Origin: Paragorgia papillata
Lineage: Eukaryota; Cnidaria; Anthozoa; Scleralcyonacea; Coralliidae
DNA length: 64,000 nt
Direction: 5' to 3'
Assembly (NCBI GenBank): GCA_035771165.1
Contig: JAWNZC010000258.1
Span: 124,001-188,000 of the forward strand
The notes beneath the pieces are model-generated. The model made no database searches. It had not been told where the DNA came from and was given only the letters and a program-made list of their open reading frames with translations. The translations under genes and the position numbers were made by a program. Numbering within the stretch: the stretch's first letter is position 1; every line of letters starts with the position of its first letter. This document shows positions 24,416-35,113 of this stretch, in pieces.

Positions 24416-24506
24416 ACTTACTTACTTACTACAGTACTAGTTACCACTATCCACTTCGATCAACTGACTTTGTAGTCTGTGTACTCTTTACACGCTGTCG
24501 CTTATT

Positions 24507-24765
24507 ACCTCCGCCAGGAGGTTATGTTTTCGCCTTTGTTTGTTTGTTTGTTTGTTTGTTTGTTTGTTTGTTTGTTTGTTTGTTTGTTTGTTTGTTTGTT
24601 TGTTTGTCTGTGTATCTTATGTGTGTATCTGTCCATCTATTTATTTGTTTGTTTGTTTGTTTGTTTGTTTGTTTGTTTGTTTGTTTGTTTGTTTGTTTGT
24701 TTGTTTGTTTGTTTGTTTGTTTGTCTGTCTGTCTGTCAGCACGATATCTTACAGAGTACTGTACA
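24507..24765. repeat. (GTTT)n array behind a hairpin
   Basis: A perfect hairpin ACCTCC-GCCA-GGAGGT (24507-24522) precedes two long GTTT arrays (24537-24605 and 24646-24724) and a CTGTCTGTCAGCACGATATC tail. The frames encoding Phe-Val-Cys-Leu runs are artefacts. Hairpin plus array plus tail looks like one dispersed repeat unit. Confidence 0.8.
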
Positions 24766-24927
24766 GGTTTACATTAAAATTTGGGGGAAGATTGACCATA
24801 GACCAACGACCAAGCCATTATATTTTGGTTTAATTTGGTTAACAATTGGATGAAACTGGGGTCTGAGTAACCCGCGGCTGGTAGAGGTAGGCCGTTTCTG
24901 AGTACTCTTTTGTTATTTCTTTTTTAG

Positions 24928-25053
24928 GTCTGGCCGACCATGACACAAGCTCGCGCATGTCAGGTGGTTTTTGAACTTGTTCAGAATGACGATGTGGACG
25001 CATTGATTTCTCAATTGGAGCAACAACCATTTCTGATCAATATTGCAGATGAG
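24928..25053 (+). CDS. ankyrin-repeat gene, first coding exon
   Basis: A strong acceptor (TTATTTCTTTTTTAG) is followed by a short 5' UTR and ATG at 24940. The 38-codon coding part starts MTQARACQVVFELVQ and continues NDDVDALISQLEQQ, ending ...IADE directly before GTAAAT. It reads as a capping helix pair in front of an ankyrin array. Exon phase is 0, matching the three exons below. An upstream non-coding exon must exist because the ATG exon starts with a splice acceptor. It was not identified, and this exon could also continue an upstream coding exon. Confidence 0.65.
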
Positions 25054-26287
25054 GTAAATCGTATAACGAGGTTTTTACATATGTGCAAAAGTCGTCTTTG
25101 GTAACACCGTCACCCTACCTCTGAGCTACACCGCGGGTGAACCAATTGCATTAATTAATTTTGTTTGGTCTGAACAGCGAGCATTTATTTGGAGAATTTC
25201 ACACTTATCTCGGGTAGTAGAATCACTTTGGGGGAGGGGGGACGAGTAAGGTTTGAGTACTGCCGAAACAGCATATTCTCTCATCTCGAAATGATGACTA
25301 TCGTTAATTGTGAAATGTCCTAGAATTAACAATAATCATCATTTTTAAAAAATAATTCCCTACCCCCAACCCGACCCCCACCTCTAAACCCGACCCTAAA
25401 CCTAACAACAACGCCCCTGGAAACCGGAAACCTAACCACAACCCCCCATTGGACCTAAACCTAACCGCAACCCTCCGGGAAATAAAAGTCCCACCTCTCA
25501 GACCCCGACCACAACACCCCTCGAAACGTTAGAAACTACGTTCAATATTTTCGGCAGTACTCAAACCTTACTATATTTCGATTTGTATTTCAATACTGCC
25601 TGCGCATGCAGCGCGCTACTTTTATTTCCTTCATATAAACAGTTTCACTCCGCTCCCCGAGGCAACTCCAAGGAACGCTTCAACGTGATTGGTTAAAAGA
25701 TAGTTTTTCACGTGGGAGAATCAAAGGTCACCCTGCTAGGATGGACAATTTTCCTCATATATAAACACTCCGTAAATTGTAGTTGGAGGCAATGGTTCCC
25801 TTTTGACAGGGACATGTATAAACACTCCTTAAATAGGGTGTCTTTGTTAATTTTATGAAAAAGATCTATTTTTAACTCTTTCATGCGCATTGTTGCTATG
25901 GAACAACGTCTTGGAAGGCCATGCATGGACGGGTTTGCCCGCGCGCGCGGAACGTGCATGTTTAGTTCGCCTAGGGAGTTGAAATATTTCCAACTTTGAA
26001 AGCCCGCTCCGCTCGCACGGGCAATGCGGACGTAATGAATAGTTTACACAAGCCGGGCTAACGCGCGTCACGAAATATTTTCTCGGTTGCAAGAGGAGAC
26101 CATGTTGAAGGTTAATTTGTATCTAAACTAAACCATGCCAATTTTTTTTTCTTCCCAAAACTAGTTTATGCGAAAACCATACTTACGGTTTTAACAAAAC
26201 AAGTCAGTCCAGTTAACTGGGCTAGCCCATTGAACTCTAAGTAAACTGGAACGCTAACTCCATAAGTCAGGCCCTATGAATGGATGA
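25054..26287. other. intron of the ankyrin gene
   Basis: Contains CCCCAACCC-type degenerate repeats (25360-25520), and a third copy (25523-25630) of the repeat family seen at 3811. No coding exon is supported between 25054 and 27250. Confidence 0.5.
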
Positions 26288-26607
26288 AGTTTTTCTGAGT
26301 TTTGAGCTGAAATACTTAACGCTGAACGTTGGGCTGTATATGAAACTGAAGCTATTGAAAAATGCTATTTGGTATAGAAACTTGAAGACTTTAGCTAAAA
26401 GGGAAATAATTAAAAAATAGAAAAACAACTGCCATTTTGTTCGCCGTAGGTTACAAAATGGCAGTTGTTTTTATATTTTTTAGTTATTTCCCTTTTAGCT
26501 AAAGTCTTGAAGTTTCTATACCAAATAGCATTTTTCAATAGCTTCAGTTTCATATATATAGCCCAACGTTCAGCGTTAAGTATTTCAGCTCAAAACTCAG
26601 AAAAACT
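26288..26607. mobile_element. large perfect fold-back element in the intron
   Basis: Arms of about 150 bp (from AGTTTTTCTGAGTTTTGAGC to its mirror CTCAAAACTCAGAAAAACT) are almost identical, around a short centre with TTCGCCGTAGGTTAC. There is no ORF. Near-identical arms suggest a young insertion. Confidence 0.85.
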
Positions 26608-27250
26608 ACAACAAGTTTCTTAGTGTTATTTCCCAGCGAAATATGGTCGAACATTTACTACATTTTGAAAAGTTTAAAATAACGAGGAAACTTATACTAT
26701 ACATCAAATTGAAGCCAATGCTATTTCTAAAAACATACGTATGAAACAATGTGTTTCAATCCGTTGTTTTGGAGTAATTTGTTATCGTGCCAAACAAAAT
26801 ATATGGCAGGATGAAAATTAAGTAACTTGAAGCACGGGAGCTACCTGCAAAGGGACTGGCACTGGCTTCAAAATCCCCCCCCCCCTGAGTTATCGTTCCA
26901 GTCTTCTTATAGTTCAATGGGCTAGCCCAGCTTATGTTAATAGTCTTCAATAGGCGAGTTTGAGGGTGTTGCGCGCGCATCATTTTTCAAAAAAACTGGC
27001 AAGCTTCTTTCAAAGTAAACATACTGTTTAAAATCAACTAAGTATAGATACAGTTTCTGGATGTTTAACACTGTTATTCTGCTGTTGTTGGCTCGCTAGC
27101 AAGTCTGTTTGCCATTGCTTACTTTATGGGGAGCCCGCCAATTCCTTTGCAAAATGATGCGCGCGCAATACCCTGAAATATGCCTATTGTGATATTTTGA
27201 AAAGGTTCTTTCCAGGCGATTCTTTACTTTTTCACTCTATATTACTACAG

Positions 27251-27352
27251 ACGGCACAGACGCTTTTGATAAGGGCGGCAGAGAGGGGAAGCGTGAAGGT
27301 CCTTAAAGAGTTGCTGAAAAGAAATACTCTTGATCCAAACGAAACAGATCAG
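27251..27352 (+). CDS. ankyrin-repeat gene, exon 2
   Basis: Acceptor ATTACTACAG, donor GTAATT. The exon is 102 bases (34 codons, phase 0 on both sides). It encodes TAQTLLIRAAERGSVKVLKE and continues to ...NTLDPNETDQ. The T-LL--AA--G---V---LL pattern is the ankyrin helix-turn-helix signature, and DPNETDQ forms the hairpin loop leading to the next repeat. Ankyrin repeats bind protein partners. The gene's specific role cannot be read from this part. Confidence 0.85.
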
Positions 27353-27410
27353 GTAATTTGTTTTTCTGCAGTTGTTATATTGAATTGCCTATCTCACCTG
27401 TGGGTATGTA

Positions 27411-27717
27411 CCCTGCTAGTCAGAGCTCCTTTCCGACCTACGCAGGCTTCGGAGAAAAGTGGGCTCTGCGCCTCTGCCAACAAACTCGATATTTCTTTTT
27501 GAGCATGCGCCGGAACGTTTGCCAAGATACTATTTTGGGCCCAGGCTCTAACGCGTTAGCTTGCTATTTCCCTGCTTACGCGTGTTCATAAACTAGAACT
27601 TGTTTGACCAAACCTGACTGACTCGCCCCAAACTTGGGGCGAAGACCGAGTTTGTTGGCAGAACCCACTTTCCCCCGAAGCCTGCGTAGGTCGGAAGGGG
27701 GCTCTGACTAGCAGGAT
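27411..27717. mobile_element. fold-back MITE in the intron after exon 2
   Basis: CCTGCTAGTCAGAGCTCC at the left is matched by a mirrored GGGCTCTGACTAGCAGG at the right. The inner arms CCGACCTACGCAGGCTTCGG also pair. No ORF. Confidence 0.7.
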
Positions 27718-27897
27718 AGTGGGTATGTTACATATTCGTAATATTTGAGTTCTCCTGAGCAAAATTACGATATGTCTTGTCGTTCCAAAATTTCGTTTTC
27801 ATGGATTTTTTCCCTGTCAAAGTTGGTACAGTAACTATTTACCGGGAATGACATCAAAAAGGAATGAGCTTTTAGAAAGAAACAGTTTTTGCAGTAG

Positions 27898-28032
27898 AGT
27901 CCAACGGAATCAGATGGAGGATCTCGTAGAAGATTTTCGTTTGTCAAGAAGCCGACACCCCCACTTCCGGAATGTCTAGAGAATGATGCTTACGCTGATA
28001 GCAGTGATTCTGATAGCAAAAAAAAACGTTGA
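27898..28032 (+). CDS. possible alternative last exon of the ankyrin gene
   Basis: A tandem acceptor GCAGTAG precedes a 44-codon open segment in phase 0, compatible with splicing from exon 2. It begins SPTESDGGSRRRFSFVKK, passes PTPPLPECLENDAYADSSD and ends SDSKKKR before TGA at 28030-28032. The basic, proline-rich and acidic-serine run with a Lys-rich tail is typical of a disordered C terminus. Using the upstream CAG instead would bring TAG in frame at once. The first half is duplicated just downstream (28039-28071 and 28463-28495), where a SINE splits it. The alternative is a relic of another gene. Confidence 0.35.
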   Translation, partial: SPTESDGGSRRRFSFVKKPTPPLPECLENDAYADSSDSDSKKKR

Positions 28033-28068
28033 ACCTTTGAGTCCAACGGAATCAGATGGAGGATCTCG

Positions 28069-28134
28069 TAAACTAAACTAAACTAAACTAAACTAAACTA
28101 AACTAAACTAAACTAAACTAAACTAAACTAAACT
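28069..28134 (-). repeat. (AAACT)n array, tail of a SINE
   Basis: About 13 copies of AAACT. It lies at the 3' end of the minus-strand SINE, so on that strand the tail is (AGTTT)n. Confidence 0.85.
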
Positions 28135-28461
28135 AACCTTTTTTATACTGGATAACTCTATCAGTTATATCTAAACTGTTATCCTCAGAGGTCCAGTAAG
28201 GGCCCACCCTCATTGGTCCAGTGTTACTACAGGAGGAAACCGGAGTACCCGGAGGAAACCTCATTGGTCCAGTGTTACTACAGGAGGAAACCGGAGTACC
28301 CGGAGGAAACCTGTGGTGTTTGGTAGAGTCAAACTGGAAGCACTCTTCTCACATGCGGCCAAGGTGATTTTTTTTAATCAGATAACTGCACCTTGCAGGA
28401 ATCGAAACCCGGTTGCAGAGGTGAAAGGCACGTGCACTAGCCACTGTGCCACCAACACCCC
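28135..28461 (-). mobile_element. tRNA-derived SINE
   Basis: On the minus strand the head carries a Pol III A box (TGGCACAGTGG, plus 28443-28453) and a B box (GGTTTCGATTCC, plus 28398-28409) at the usual spacing of tRNA-derived SINEs. The body includes a 50-bp tandem duplication (28209-28309, around CATTGGTCCAGTGTTACTAC). The pentanucleotide tail follows. It is inserted into the second copy of the SPTESDGG segment, since the flanks ...GGATCTCGTA and GTAGAAGATC... rejoin the sequence at 27920-27945. Confidence 0.75.
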
Positions 28462-28497
28462 CGTAGAAGATCTTCGGTTGGCAAGAAGAAATCCCAA

Positions 28498-28760
28498 GTG
28501 CAGTGCGGTGCGGTGCGGTGCGGCGCGGTGCGGTGCGGTGCGGCGCGGTGCGGTGCGGCGCGGTGCGGTGCGGCGCGGTGCGGTGCGGCGCGGTGCGGTG
28601 CGGTGCGGTGCGGTGCGGTGCGGTGCGGTGCGGTGCGGCGTAGCGCGGCGCGGTGCTGCGCAGTGCTGCGCAGTGCATGCAGTGCAGTGCAGTGCAGTGC
28701 AGTGCAGTGCAGTGCAGTGCAGTGCAGTGCAGTCCAGTCCAGTGTAGTGCGGTGCAGTGC
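28498..28760. repeat. (TGCGG/TGCAG)n minisatellite
   Basis: Pentamer array beginning as TGCGG/GCGCGG units and changing to GCAGT units from about 28665. It is GC-rich within AT-rich surroundings. The Ala-Val-Arg-Cys frames are artefacts. Confidence 0.95.
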
Positions 28761-28996
28761 AGTGCGAGCTGGGAGCCGCTTCTTTTCTAGCTTAGACCCT
28801 ATAACTGTTTTAGCAACTAGAACTGGAACGTCTTGAAGGTCATAAAACAAGCTTGTCTAAAATTACAGTAGTCAATATACTTTAACTTTTTTTTTAATGT
28901 TTCTATTCACATTGCATTTAATTTTAACGTTTTAAAAGCCACGTTGTGATCTTACGGTTCCTATATAACCTAACGCCGACCGAATTCCTTGATTAA

Positions 28997-29115
28997 AGCT
29001 GGTTTTCCACTAATTAAGCGAATTTTTTCGCCCGAATCGACTTTCTATTGTTGGAATTATAAGACAAAAGAAAATGTCACTTAGCGCGAAAAAAAGTGTC
29101 TAGTGGAAAATTGTC
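28997..29115. mobile_element. TTAA-flanked MITE
   Basis: TTAA at 28993-28996 and 29116-29119. The ends AGCTGGTTTTCCACTA and TAGTGGAAAATTG are inverted. The centre has ATAAGACAAAAGAAA, shared with the elements at 32106, 32259 and 59117. Confidence 0.65.
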
Positions 29116-29152
29116 TTAACGGATCGTGCTTTTCTTTTCTCGTATTTTCTAG

Positions 29153-29251
29153 GACGAAACAACAGCACTTATAGCTGCTGCGAAGGAAAACAATCAAGAA
29201 TGTGTTACTGAGCTGATTAACAATGGAGCAGATTTGACGATAACAGATAAG
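29153..29251 (+). CDS. ankyrin-repeat gene, exon 3
   Basis: Acceptor CGTATTTTCTAG, donor GTAACA. Exactly 99 bases, or one 33-residue ankyrin repeat in phase 0: DETTALIAAAKENNQECVTE followed by LINNGADLTITDK. It shows the T-AL--AA and LI-NGAD consensus. One repeat per exon with phase-0 borders indicates growth of the gene by exon duplication. Confidence 0.92.
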
Positions 29252-30284
29252 GTAACATTGATATTAGTATATTATATTTTTTCCCAAACAGCTGTTCAAA
29301 GAAAATACATTAGAAGTCTTCCCAGCATTACGCCATCCTACGTCATCCTGGTAAGTTTTACCGGCACTTTTGACTGTCAAAGCTGGAACCACTCGCAAAG
29401 ATCATAATATAAGACTAGAGAGGGAGTTCCTATGCTGAATCTAGTCTAAAGTGCGAGGAAAATTAAACGCCACCATTAGAGGGGCAAAGCTAATATCCAT
29501 GCAACCTCGTGCCGAGGGTAAAAGACCCTGCTTACGAACTTCAAAATGGCGTTCACAGAGTGTAAAAATTCAACAATAGACGCCTCAATAAAGAACTAAA
29601 GGTCAGAATTTATAATAGCAATAAGACCAAAAATTTAAAAAAACATTTTCTCTCTTAAAAATCGTGATGAAAATTTAGTATAAGGCTTGTTTTAGACTTA
29701 GACAATTTTAGCTCGTTTTTGCCTCTCTAATGGCGACGTTCAATTTTCCTCGCATTTTTGGCGCCAATGCCCCCCCCTGGCCAGTGGCGTACCAGGATGG
29801 CGTAAGATGTCGAGTGATGACGACACGATGACGACGATTTAGATGCCGGGAAAGTGAAAAATATCGATGGAACTATTCACCAGGATGGCGTAGAATGGCA
29901 ACGTTTGGTGACATCGCGAGGCAACTTGCGCGAGTACATCTTCATGAAAGGTGCCGACAAGGAATTGGGCTTCTTGTCGTTTTTCATTCTGTGATATGGT
30001 GGTCAGATGTTTCGAATGTCCGAGACAACTTCGTCCATCTCAGTAAATATGGGCTTCCCAAAGAATGCCCCTCCCCCCACGAACCAAATTTGCACGGGAC
30101 GAAAAGATGGAATCGCACAAAATTTGCACATTTGCAAGTAACTTGCAACTTTCCGGTATACATTATAAATTTGCACCAAATTTGCTTATAAAAGTAAATT
30201 TGAAGCAAATTTCATAAGGTTATAATTAGATCTGAACAGTATGTCGGTATGATATAGCTGCATCAGACATGAATATTACAACCA

Positions 30285-30535
30285 CTGACCTATATATAAC
30301 TGGACTTCGGTCCACGATGGCGGTTTATGGGTCCTTTCCCCCATAGTAGTAACCGCTGACCTTTTTCTTATAAATGAATTTATAACTGTTTGGTCGACCT
30401 GCGGGCGCGACTGAGTCCACAGTCAAGTAAACATGTTTTGCAGAATGCGGTCAGCGGTCACTACCCTGAGAGAAAAAATTCGTATTATATTTCCGCTAAA
30501 CAGGGCCTGCAGTCCAGTTATATAATGCAGGTTTC
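30285..30535. mobile_element. fold-back MITE
   Basis: ATATATAACTGGACTTCGG at the left pairs with GCAGTCCAGTTATATAATG at the right. The inner arms AGTAACCGCTGACC / GGTCAGCGGTCACT also pair. Confidence 0.5.
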
Positions 30536-31741
30536 ACTGTAGAATAATGTCAGCGGTCGCTGCCATGAGAGAAAGCACCCATGTTTTCAGGGGGGAGGGA
30601 TGAACTTGTAATGGTATCTTAGCAAATCAACTTGTCCTATCCTACGGACCATCGTGTCGTCACTCGCGGCGTTTCCCACTTGGTTTAAATGGGCAAATGA
30701 AAACAACTAATGCCGTAATGGCAATTTCAGTAATTGCCTTTGGTTAAAAGCACGACCGCCGAGAGAAATTGTAGCGCCCGTGGCAAATTATCGATTTGGG
30801 GCCCTGATGACGTCACATGGATTGATTTGGGGACCCCTGATGACGTCACACGTCATTGGGTTGGTTAAAATGAAGCTAGTGTTACTGTTCTTTACGCTTT
30901 CAGGGCTTCATGTTTTCTTACGTCAAAAACTGAAATCTCAAAAATTTTAGGGGCCCCTTCTTAAGTTGGGGACGCAGGGCAACTTGCCCCCCCCCCCCCC
31001 ACCTAGGACCCTCCCACCCTCTCGGCGGCCCTGGTTAAAAGTTAAGTTGATTTTCATTCCGCGTAAACTTGGAGATATAAACGTAATTGAAAGAGCCGTT
31101 GATTCTTTTGATGACGAAAGCGTGACGTCATGGTGCTGAGGATATAGGACACGGAAATTGACGAATTCACCCCTCCCTCCAGCATATATTTGTTGTCGAC
31201 TTGTTCGGTTACTTTTTGGGACGGGCCATTGCAACACGCGGATTGTATGAGGGTTCGCTACAATTTTTGATTCTGAACAAACCTGATGCTATGCCTGACG
31301 CAGACAAATGTCTACATTTCAAGCTCGAATTATCTTTTGTACCAATTTCGTTGTTTAGTTATTAATCCACACTAATTGCTTGATATTGCTATAGTGCTGC
31401 GACCAAACATTAATTATAAAGACTCCAGAAAATCTTACATTGCAATGTTTTATACATGGTATTTGGCAAGAATAAACAAGCTGTTTGGCACATTTTATGC
31501 ATGGTTTGCCATATTCGCGGTTCAGTTTTGTTAGTCATCTGCTTAGCGCGTGTAGACGGTGCGAAATGTTTGAAATTGCCCGTATGGTATTAATAATGTA
31601 AAATATGACCGACGGCTCACCTTATTGTTTATTTAACGTATTAAGCCATTTCAACGATTAAACTTTTCAATAAACACACTGTCTCTATGCAAGAATAGAA
31701 TATCCGTTTTCCGAAACGTAGCGTTCATTTTTTTGTCTTAA

Positions 31742-31874
31742 GCCATGTCCACACGTATGCGTTTTCTTAGCGTATTTATATTGTTCTCGGTCCTCAGGGG
31801 AGCAGAAAACAATGGTCTCATTGCCTGAAACAATATGAAAACGCTCGGGAAACGTATACGCGTGTGGATGGGGT
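31742..31874. mobile_element. TTAA-chain MITE 1
   Basis: TTAA at 31738-31741. The ends GCCATGTCCACACGTATGCG and CGTGTGGATGGGGTC are inverted. The right target is TTAG, shared with the next element. Confidence 0.6.
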
Positions 31875-31878
31875 CTTA

Positions 31879-32101
31879 GGGGCCGATTACATGAGCCGGT
31901 CTAGCCCGGTTAACTGGGCTCACGCGATCTCACTGTGGATTTGAAACTCGCATAAACTAAATGTACAAAGAAGAATTGGTTTAGTTTAGATGTAAACGAA
32001 TCCTAACGTTGATTAAAATCTCTTTTTGTGGCCGAGGAAAGAATTTCGTGACACGAGTCAGCCCGGTTAGCCTGGCTAGCCCGGCTCATGTAAACAGCCC
32101 C
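31879..32101. mobile_element. TTAA-chain MITE 2
   Basis: The left end GGGGCCGATTACATGAGCCGG is mirrored by CCGGCTCATGTAAACAGCCCC before TTAA at 32102-32105. It resembles the element at 6194 in design (CAGCCCGG and GCTAGCCCGG inner arms). Confidence 0.65.
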
Positions 32102-32105
32102 TTAA

Positions 32106-32254
32106 GCTGGATTTCCACTAGGCGTAAAATATCGCACGCTCTAATTTTCTATTGTACAAATTGAATAGTTTTCTGCTTCGTTCCACATGGAACCTCACAA
32201 GACAAAGGAAAAAAGTCGAGCGCGCGACATTTTACGCCTAGTGGAAATCCAGCT
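32106..32254. mobile_element. TTAA-chain MITE 3
   Basis: GCTGGATTTCCACTAGGCGT is mirrored by ACGCCTAGTGGAAATCCAGC. TTAA lies at 32102-32105 and 32255-32258. The arms look perfect. Confidence 0.8.
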
Positions 32255-32258
32255 TTAA

Positions 32259-32428
32259 AGGCAGATTTCCATTCAACGTTTTTGGCGAGCGAGCGATCGA
32301 CTTTTTGCGATGGCTTTTTGTTTTATAAGCCTTTGAGTGGAACGAATCCAGTCCAGATCTCATAAGACAAAAGAAAGTGATCGCAAAACGTCGATTGTGT
32401 GACAAGAAGCAATGAATGAAAATCCGCC
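32259..32428. mobile_element. TTAA-chain MITE 4
   Basis: The inverted ends are GGCAGATTTCCATTCA and TGAATGAAAATCCGCC. TTAA lies at 32255-32258 and 32429-32432. It is the same family style as element 3. Confidence 0.65.
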
Positions 32429-32764
32429 TTAAATTTTGTTATTGTCGATTTTGTTTTATTTTAGTGCGGCGAAATTTCGACGTGCGATAAACTCGAAAGG
32501 CGGCGACAACAATTTCAAAACTGAGGCAGCCAATATTATACGATCGACCCGCTTAAAACAAGGCCTCATTAATTTCGATTGCCTATGCCTTTTGTTAAGT
32601 CAAATTGTTACAACGCTCTTAAGTTGTTTATTTAGAGAAATTATAACGAACACGTATACAGTATCAGTAATCAGTTGTGTGTGTGTGTGTTTTACAACGG
32701 TTGCCGAAGTGGGGTGTTCTTAATTCATGCCGACTCCAACTGAGTGAAAGTTTTTAATTTTCAG

Positions 32765-32863
32765 GACGACTGGGGTGCCATAACATGGGCTGCTTACCGA
32801 GGACATGTTGACGTTGTTAAAATTTTATTAGCTGTCGAAGCCAACCCGAACGAAACCGGACAG
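32765..32863 (+). CDS. ankyrin-repeat gene, exon 4
   Basis: Acceptor TTTTAATTTTCAG, donor GTAAGG. It is 99 bases encoding one ankyrin repeat in phase 0: DDWGAITWAAYRGHVDVVKI followed by LLAVEANPNETGQ. The W-A-AA--GH-DVVK-LL pattern is a clear consensus match. No further exon is recognisable before 38 kb or after 59 kb. If the gene continues beyond the window, the Polinton at 38103-59097 would lie inside its intron. Confidence 0.92.
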
Positions 32864-34123
32864 GTAAGGAGAACGATGATATTATTTTAGAGCAGCGACA
32901 TTGTTAATTCGTTTGTGTAGCTTTCGATTGGTTTATTGCTTGCCGCCAGGGACGGTTCCTTAATTTAGGCAACGCTTCTAATCATGCTCTGTAAGCCTAA
33001 AGCTATAAGCTGAAATGGTAAAGGTAAGGTAAAGTAAAGTAAAGCGAGTTTATTTAGTGAGGGCAACATATGACAGTATTTTAGATACTTATATATATAT
33101 ATAACCCATTGGCGGCATTGTCGACAACGGCCCTCATTCCGTGATGGCAAATGAAACTATATAGTTCGTAGAACTAATTGGGGGAATTATGATGTTGATT
33201 TTGCAATTGCGGGCGAAGTAGAACCGGAGAAGCTGTTCCTACCAGCTTCAGTATATATACATTATAATATATTTTAGCATGTACTTCGCAGGTGAGTAGT
33301 GCTTTTCACCCAATCTGATTGGTCCTCTAGCTCGGGATATCCTGCACTATTCACCTGCGGGTTTACTGAAGCAGGAGATTTTGTTGATAAACAAGACTGA
33401 TGTAGTAGAATAACGAGAAAAGTCAACAAAATTAAGTGTCCACAGGTATGTTTCTTTACAATTTTCTAGCCATAAATATATTCAAAAGTTGTAAAAACTG
33501 TTTTGTCGACAAATATCGGGTATGCCAAGTTGCTAGCGGCCGTGTCTTGTATAAAAATACCGAAAAATAGAATGTTAAACTAGTTGTTATTTCATTTATG
33601 AGGTATATATGCTAAAACAATTATTCTGAATTAATTCTCAAGATATGATAATGTACGGAAGTTATGTTTTCAAAAATTTTAGATAAATAATTTGGTGTGC
33701 TTTTATTAAAATATATAAAGTTTATTGTATATTTATTCGGCAATCAACGCCGAGAAAAACAATAAACTCATACGCTTCAAATTTCCAAGGTGTTTATCGG
33801 CCGTATGATATTTCTTTTCTATAGTTAGAAATAATCATATCGGCTTCTTGATTGGTTATGCTAATTATATATCCAGAATTAAATTATTCAGAATTAATCT
33901 TCAGCAAGAACTAGTGAACATGCCTGAGCTACTCTTGTCTATTGGTGGTAGCCCACTAGTAGTGAAAGGGTCAAATTTGAAAAGCAACATGACGACAGAA
34001 AATTTGCATGCGTTTGGCCGACATTTTGAATTGAGTTTTTTTCCCATTGAAATAGTATTTTGTCCGACTAGTTGATTTATACTTTTACTAGAAATACATA
34101 AACGCAACAACCCCTCGCCCGCT
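32864..34123. other. intron or intergenic DNA
   Basis: A palindromic stretch at about 33270-33360 (GCAGGTGAATAGTGCAGG-like arms) and otherwise AT-rich sequence. No exon seen. Confidence 0.4.
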
Positions 34124-34127
34124 TTAA

Positions 34128-34498
34128 AGCCCTAATCAAACGAGAACGCAAGTCATCGCAAGTTCGCTTACGATGACTTGCGATGCCACCAGTCAAACTA
34201 TGGTCAAACGTCGGCACAAGTCGTCGCAAGTTCTGCACTTCCGCTAGTTCCCACGCCTTTTCGCTAGTCCTCATGGTGGTTTCTATGGCGACGGAGCACA
34301 AAAGACTTGCATCGACTTGTGTTTTGTGTTCAAACATTTCGCAAGCTCTTGGAAGTTGAAGAAAACTTGCGATGAAATTTGAACAAGATCAAATTAGTCG
34401 CAAGCTAACGCAAGTCACCGCAAGCTGGCGGTCAAACGAGACATAAGCAAGCACAAGCTAAAACTTGCGATGACTTGCGTTCTCGTTTGATCAGGGCT
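34128..34498. mobile_element. TTAA-flanked MITE with GCAAGTCATCGCAAG motifs
   Basis: TTAA at 34124-34127, decayed to TTAC at 34499. The ends AGCCCTAATCAAACGAGAACG and CGTTCTCGTTTGATCAGGGC are inverted. The body has many CGCAAGTC variants. Confidence 0.65.
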
Positions 34499-35044
34499 TT
34501 ACATACGTTTACGTAAATACACCCCCTCCCCGATTAAAATAAGCACACAAAAAACGGTTTGTATACAAGTATAAACCCCCTCCCCTCCTTTACATCCTGT
34601 TTTATACATGTAGTTTTTTCTCTTATTGACAAATTTCCAAAGCAATTTTTTATTCCAAAATATTTAGCAGTGGTTGAGGAAAAACTTGTGTCACGTCAGT
34701 AATATAGCACCAAAAACTGATAGCAAAAACAAACAATAATTACAGAGGCTTATATAAAGGTGACTATTAAACTGTTTTAATATAATTCCAATGTTGAATC
34801 TCATAAAAAAAACATCAGAACAGAAAAAACGTAGTTAACAAACTATAAGTATGAGAGACTAAGAAAAAAACAACCAGGGAAGAACTATAAGCTTGATGCA
34901 AAATTTCACTTGAAAAAAAAACCCACCTGGGAAAATGTATATTATTGACAAGATTTTTGCTGTTTTAACTGAGTTACTGAAAAGGTTTTGGATATATACA
35001 CCGCCTCTAATCAAACATCTCGCAGAATTTCTTTCCCACTCGCG

Positions 35045-35113
35045 TGTAATTTCGCTTGCAAAGTGGAGTCCACGCGTGTCGAGATTAGCACCCTCCCCGG
35101 GCTCGGGGACAAT
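35045..35113 (+). repeat. dispersed repeat, copy 2
   Basis: Shares GTGGAGTCCACGCGTGTCGA and the CCCGGGCTCGGGGA end with 14270-14360. Confidence 0.55.

Larger units (their letters stand above)
29252..32764. other. intron of the ankyrin gene
   Basis: Contains hAT-like pieces (around 29782 CAGTGGCGTACCAGG, and 30945-31035 ending in CTCGGCGGCCCTG), a MITE at 30285-30535, and the TTAA chain at 31742-32428. A 98-codon frame at 29895-30191 has no recognisable family and runs into a repeat, so I do not call it a gene. Confidence 0.5.

Noticed and set aside
23642..24475. Long Thr/Ala, Leu/Pro and Val/Ala frames
   Set aside because: Products of the triplet array; several frames are open at once on both strands.
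24479..24853. Phe-Val-Cys-Leu repeat frames of up to 124 codons
   Set aside because: Caused by the (GTTT)n array, with all three forward frames open.
28313..28850. Four overlapping 109-144 codon frames rich in Arg, Cys, Ala and Thr, Pro
   Set aside because: Caused by the pentamer minisatellite and the SINE head.
29895..30191. 98-codon + frame
   Set aside because: No domain, no splice logic, and its second half is a repeat of AAATTTGCAC motifs.
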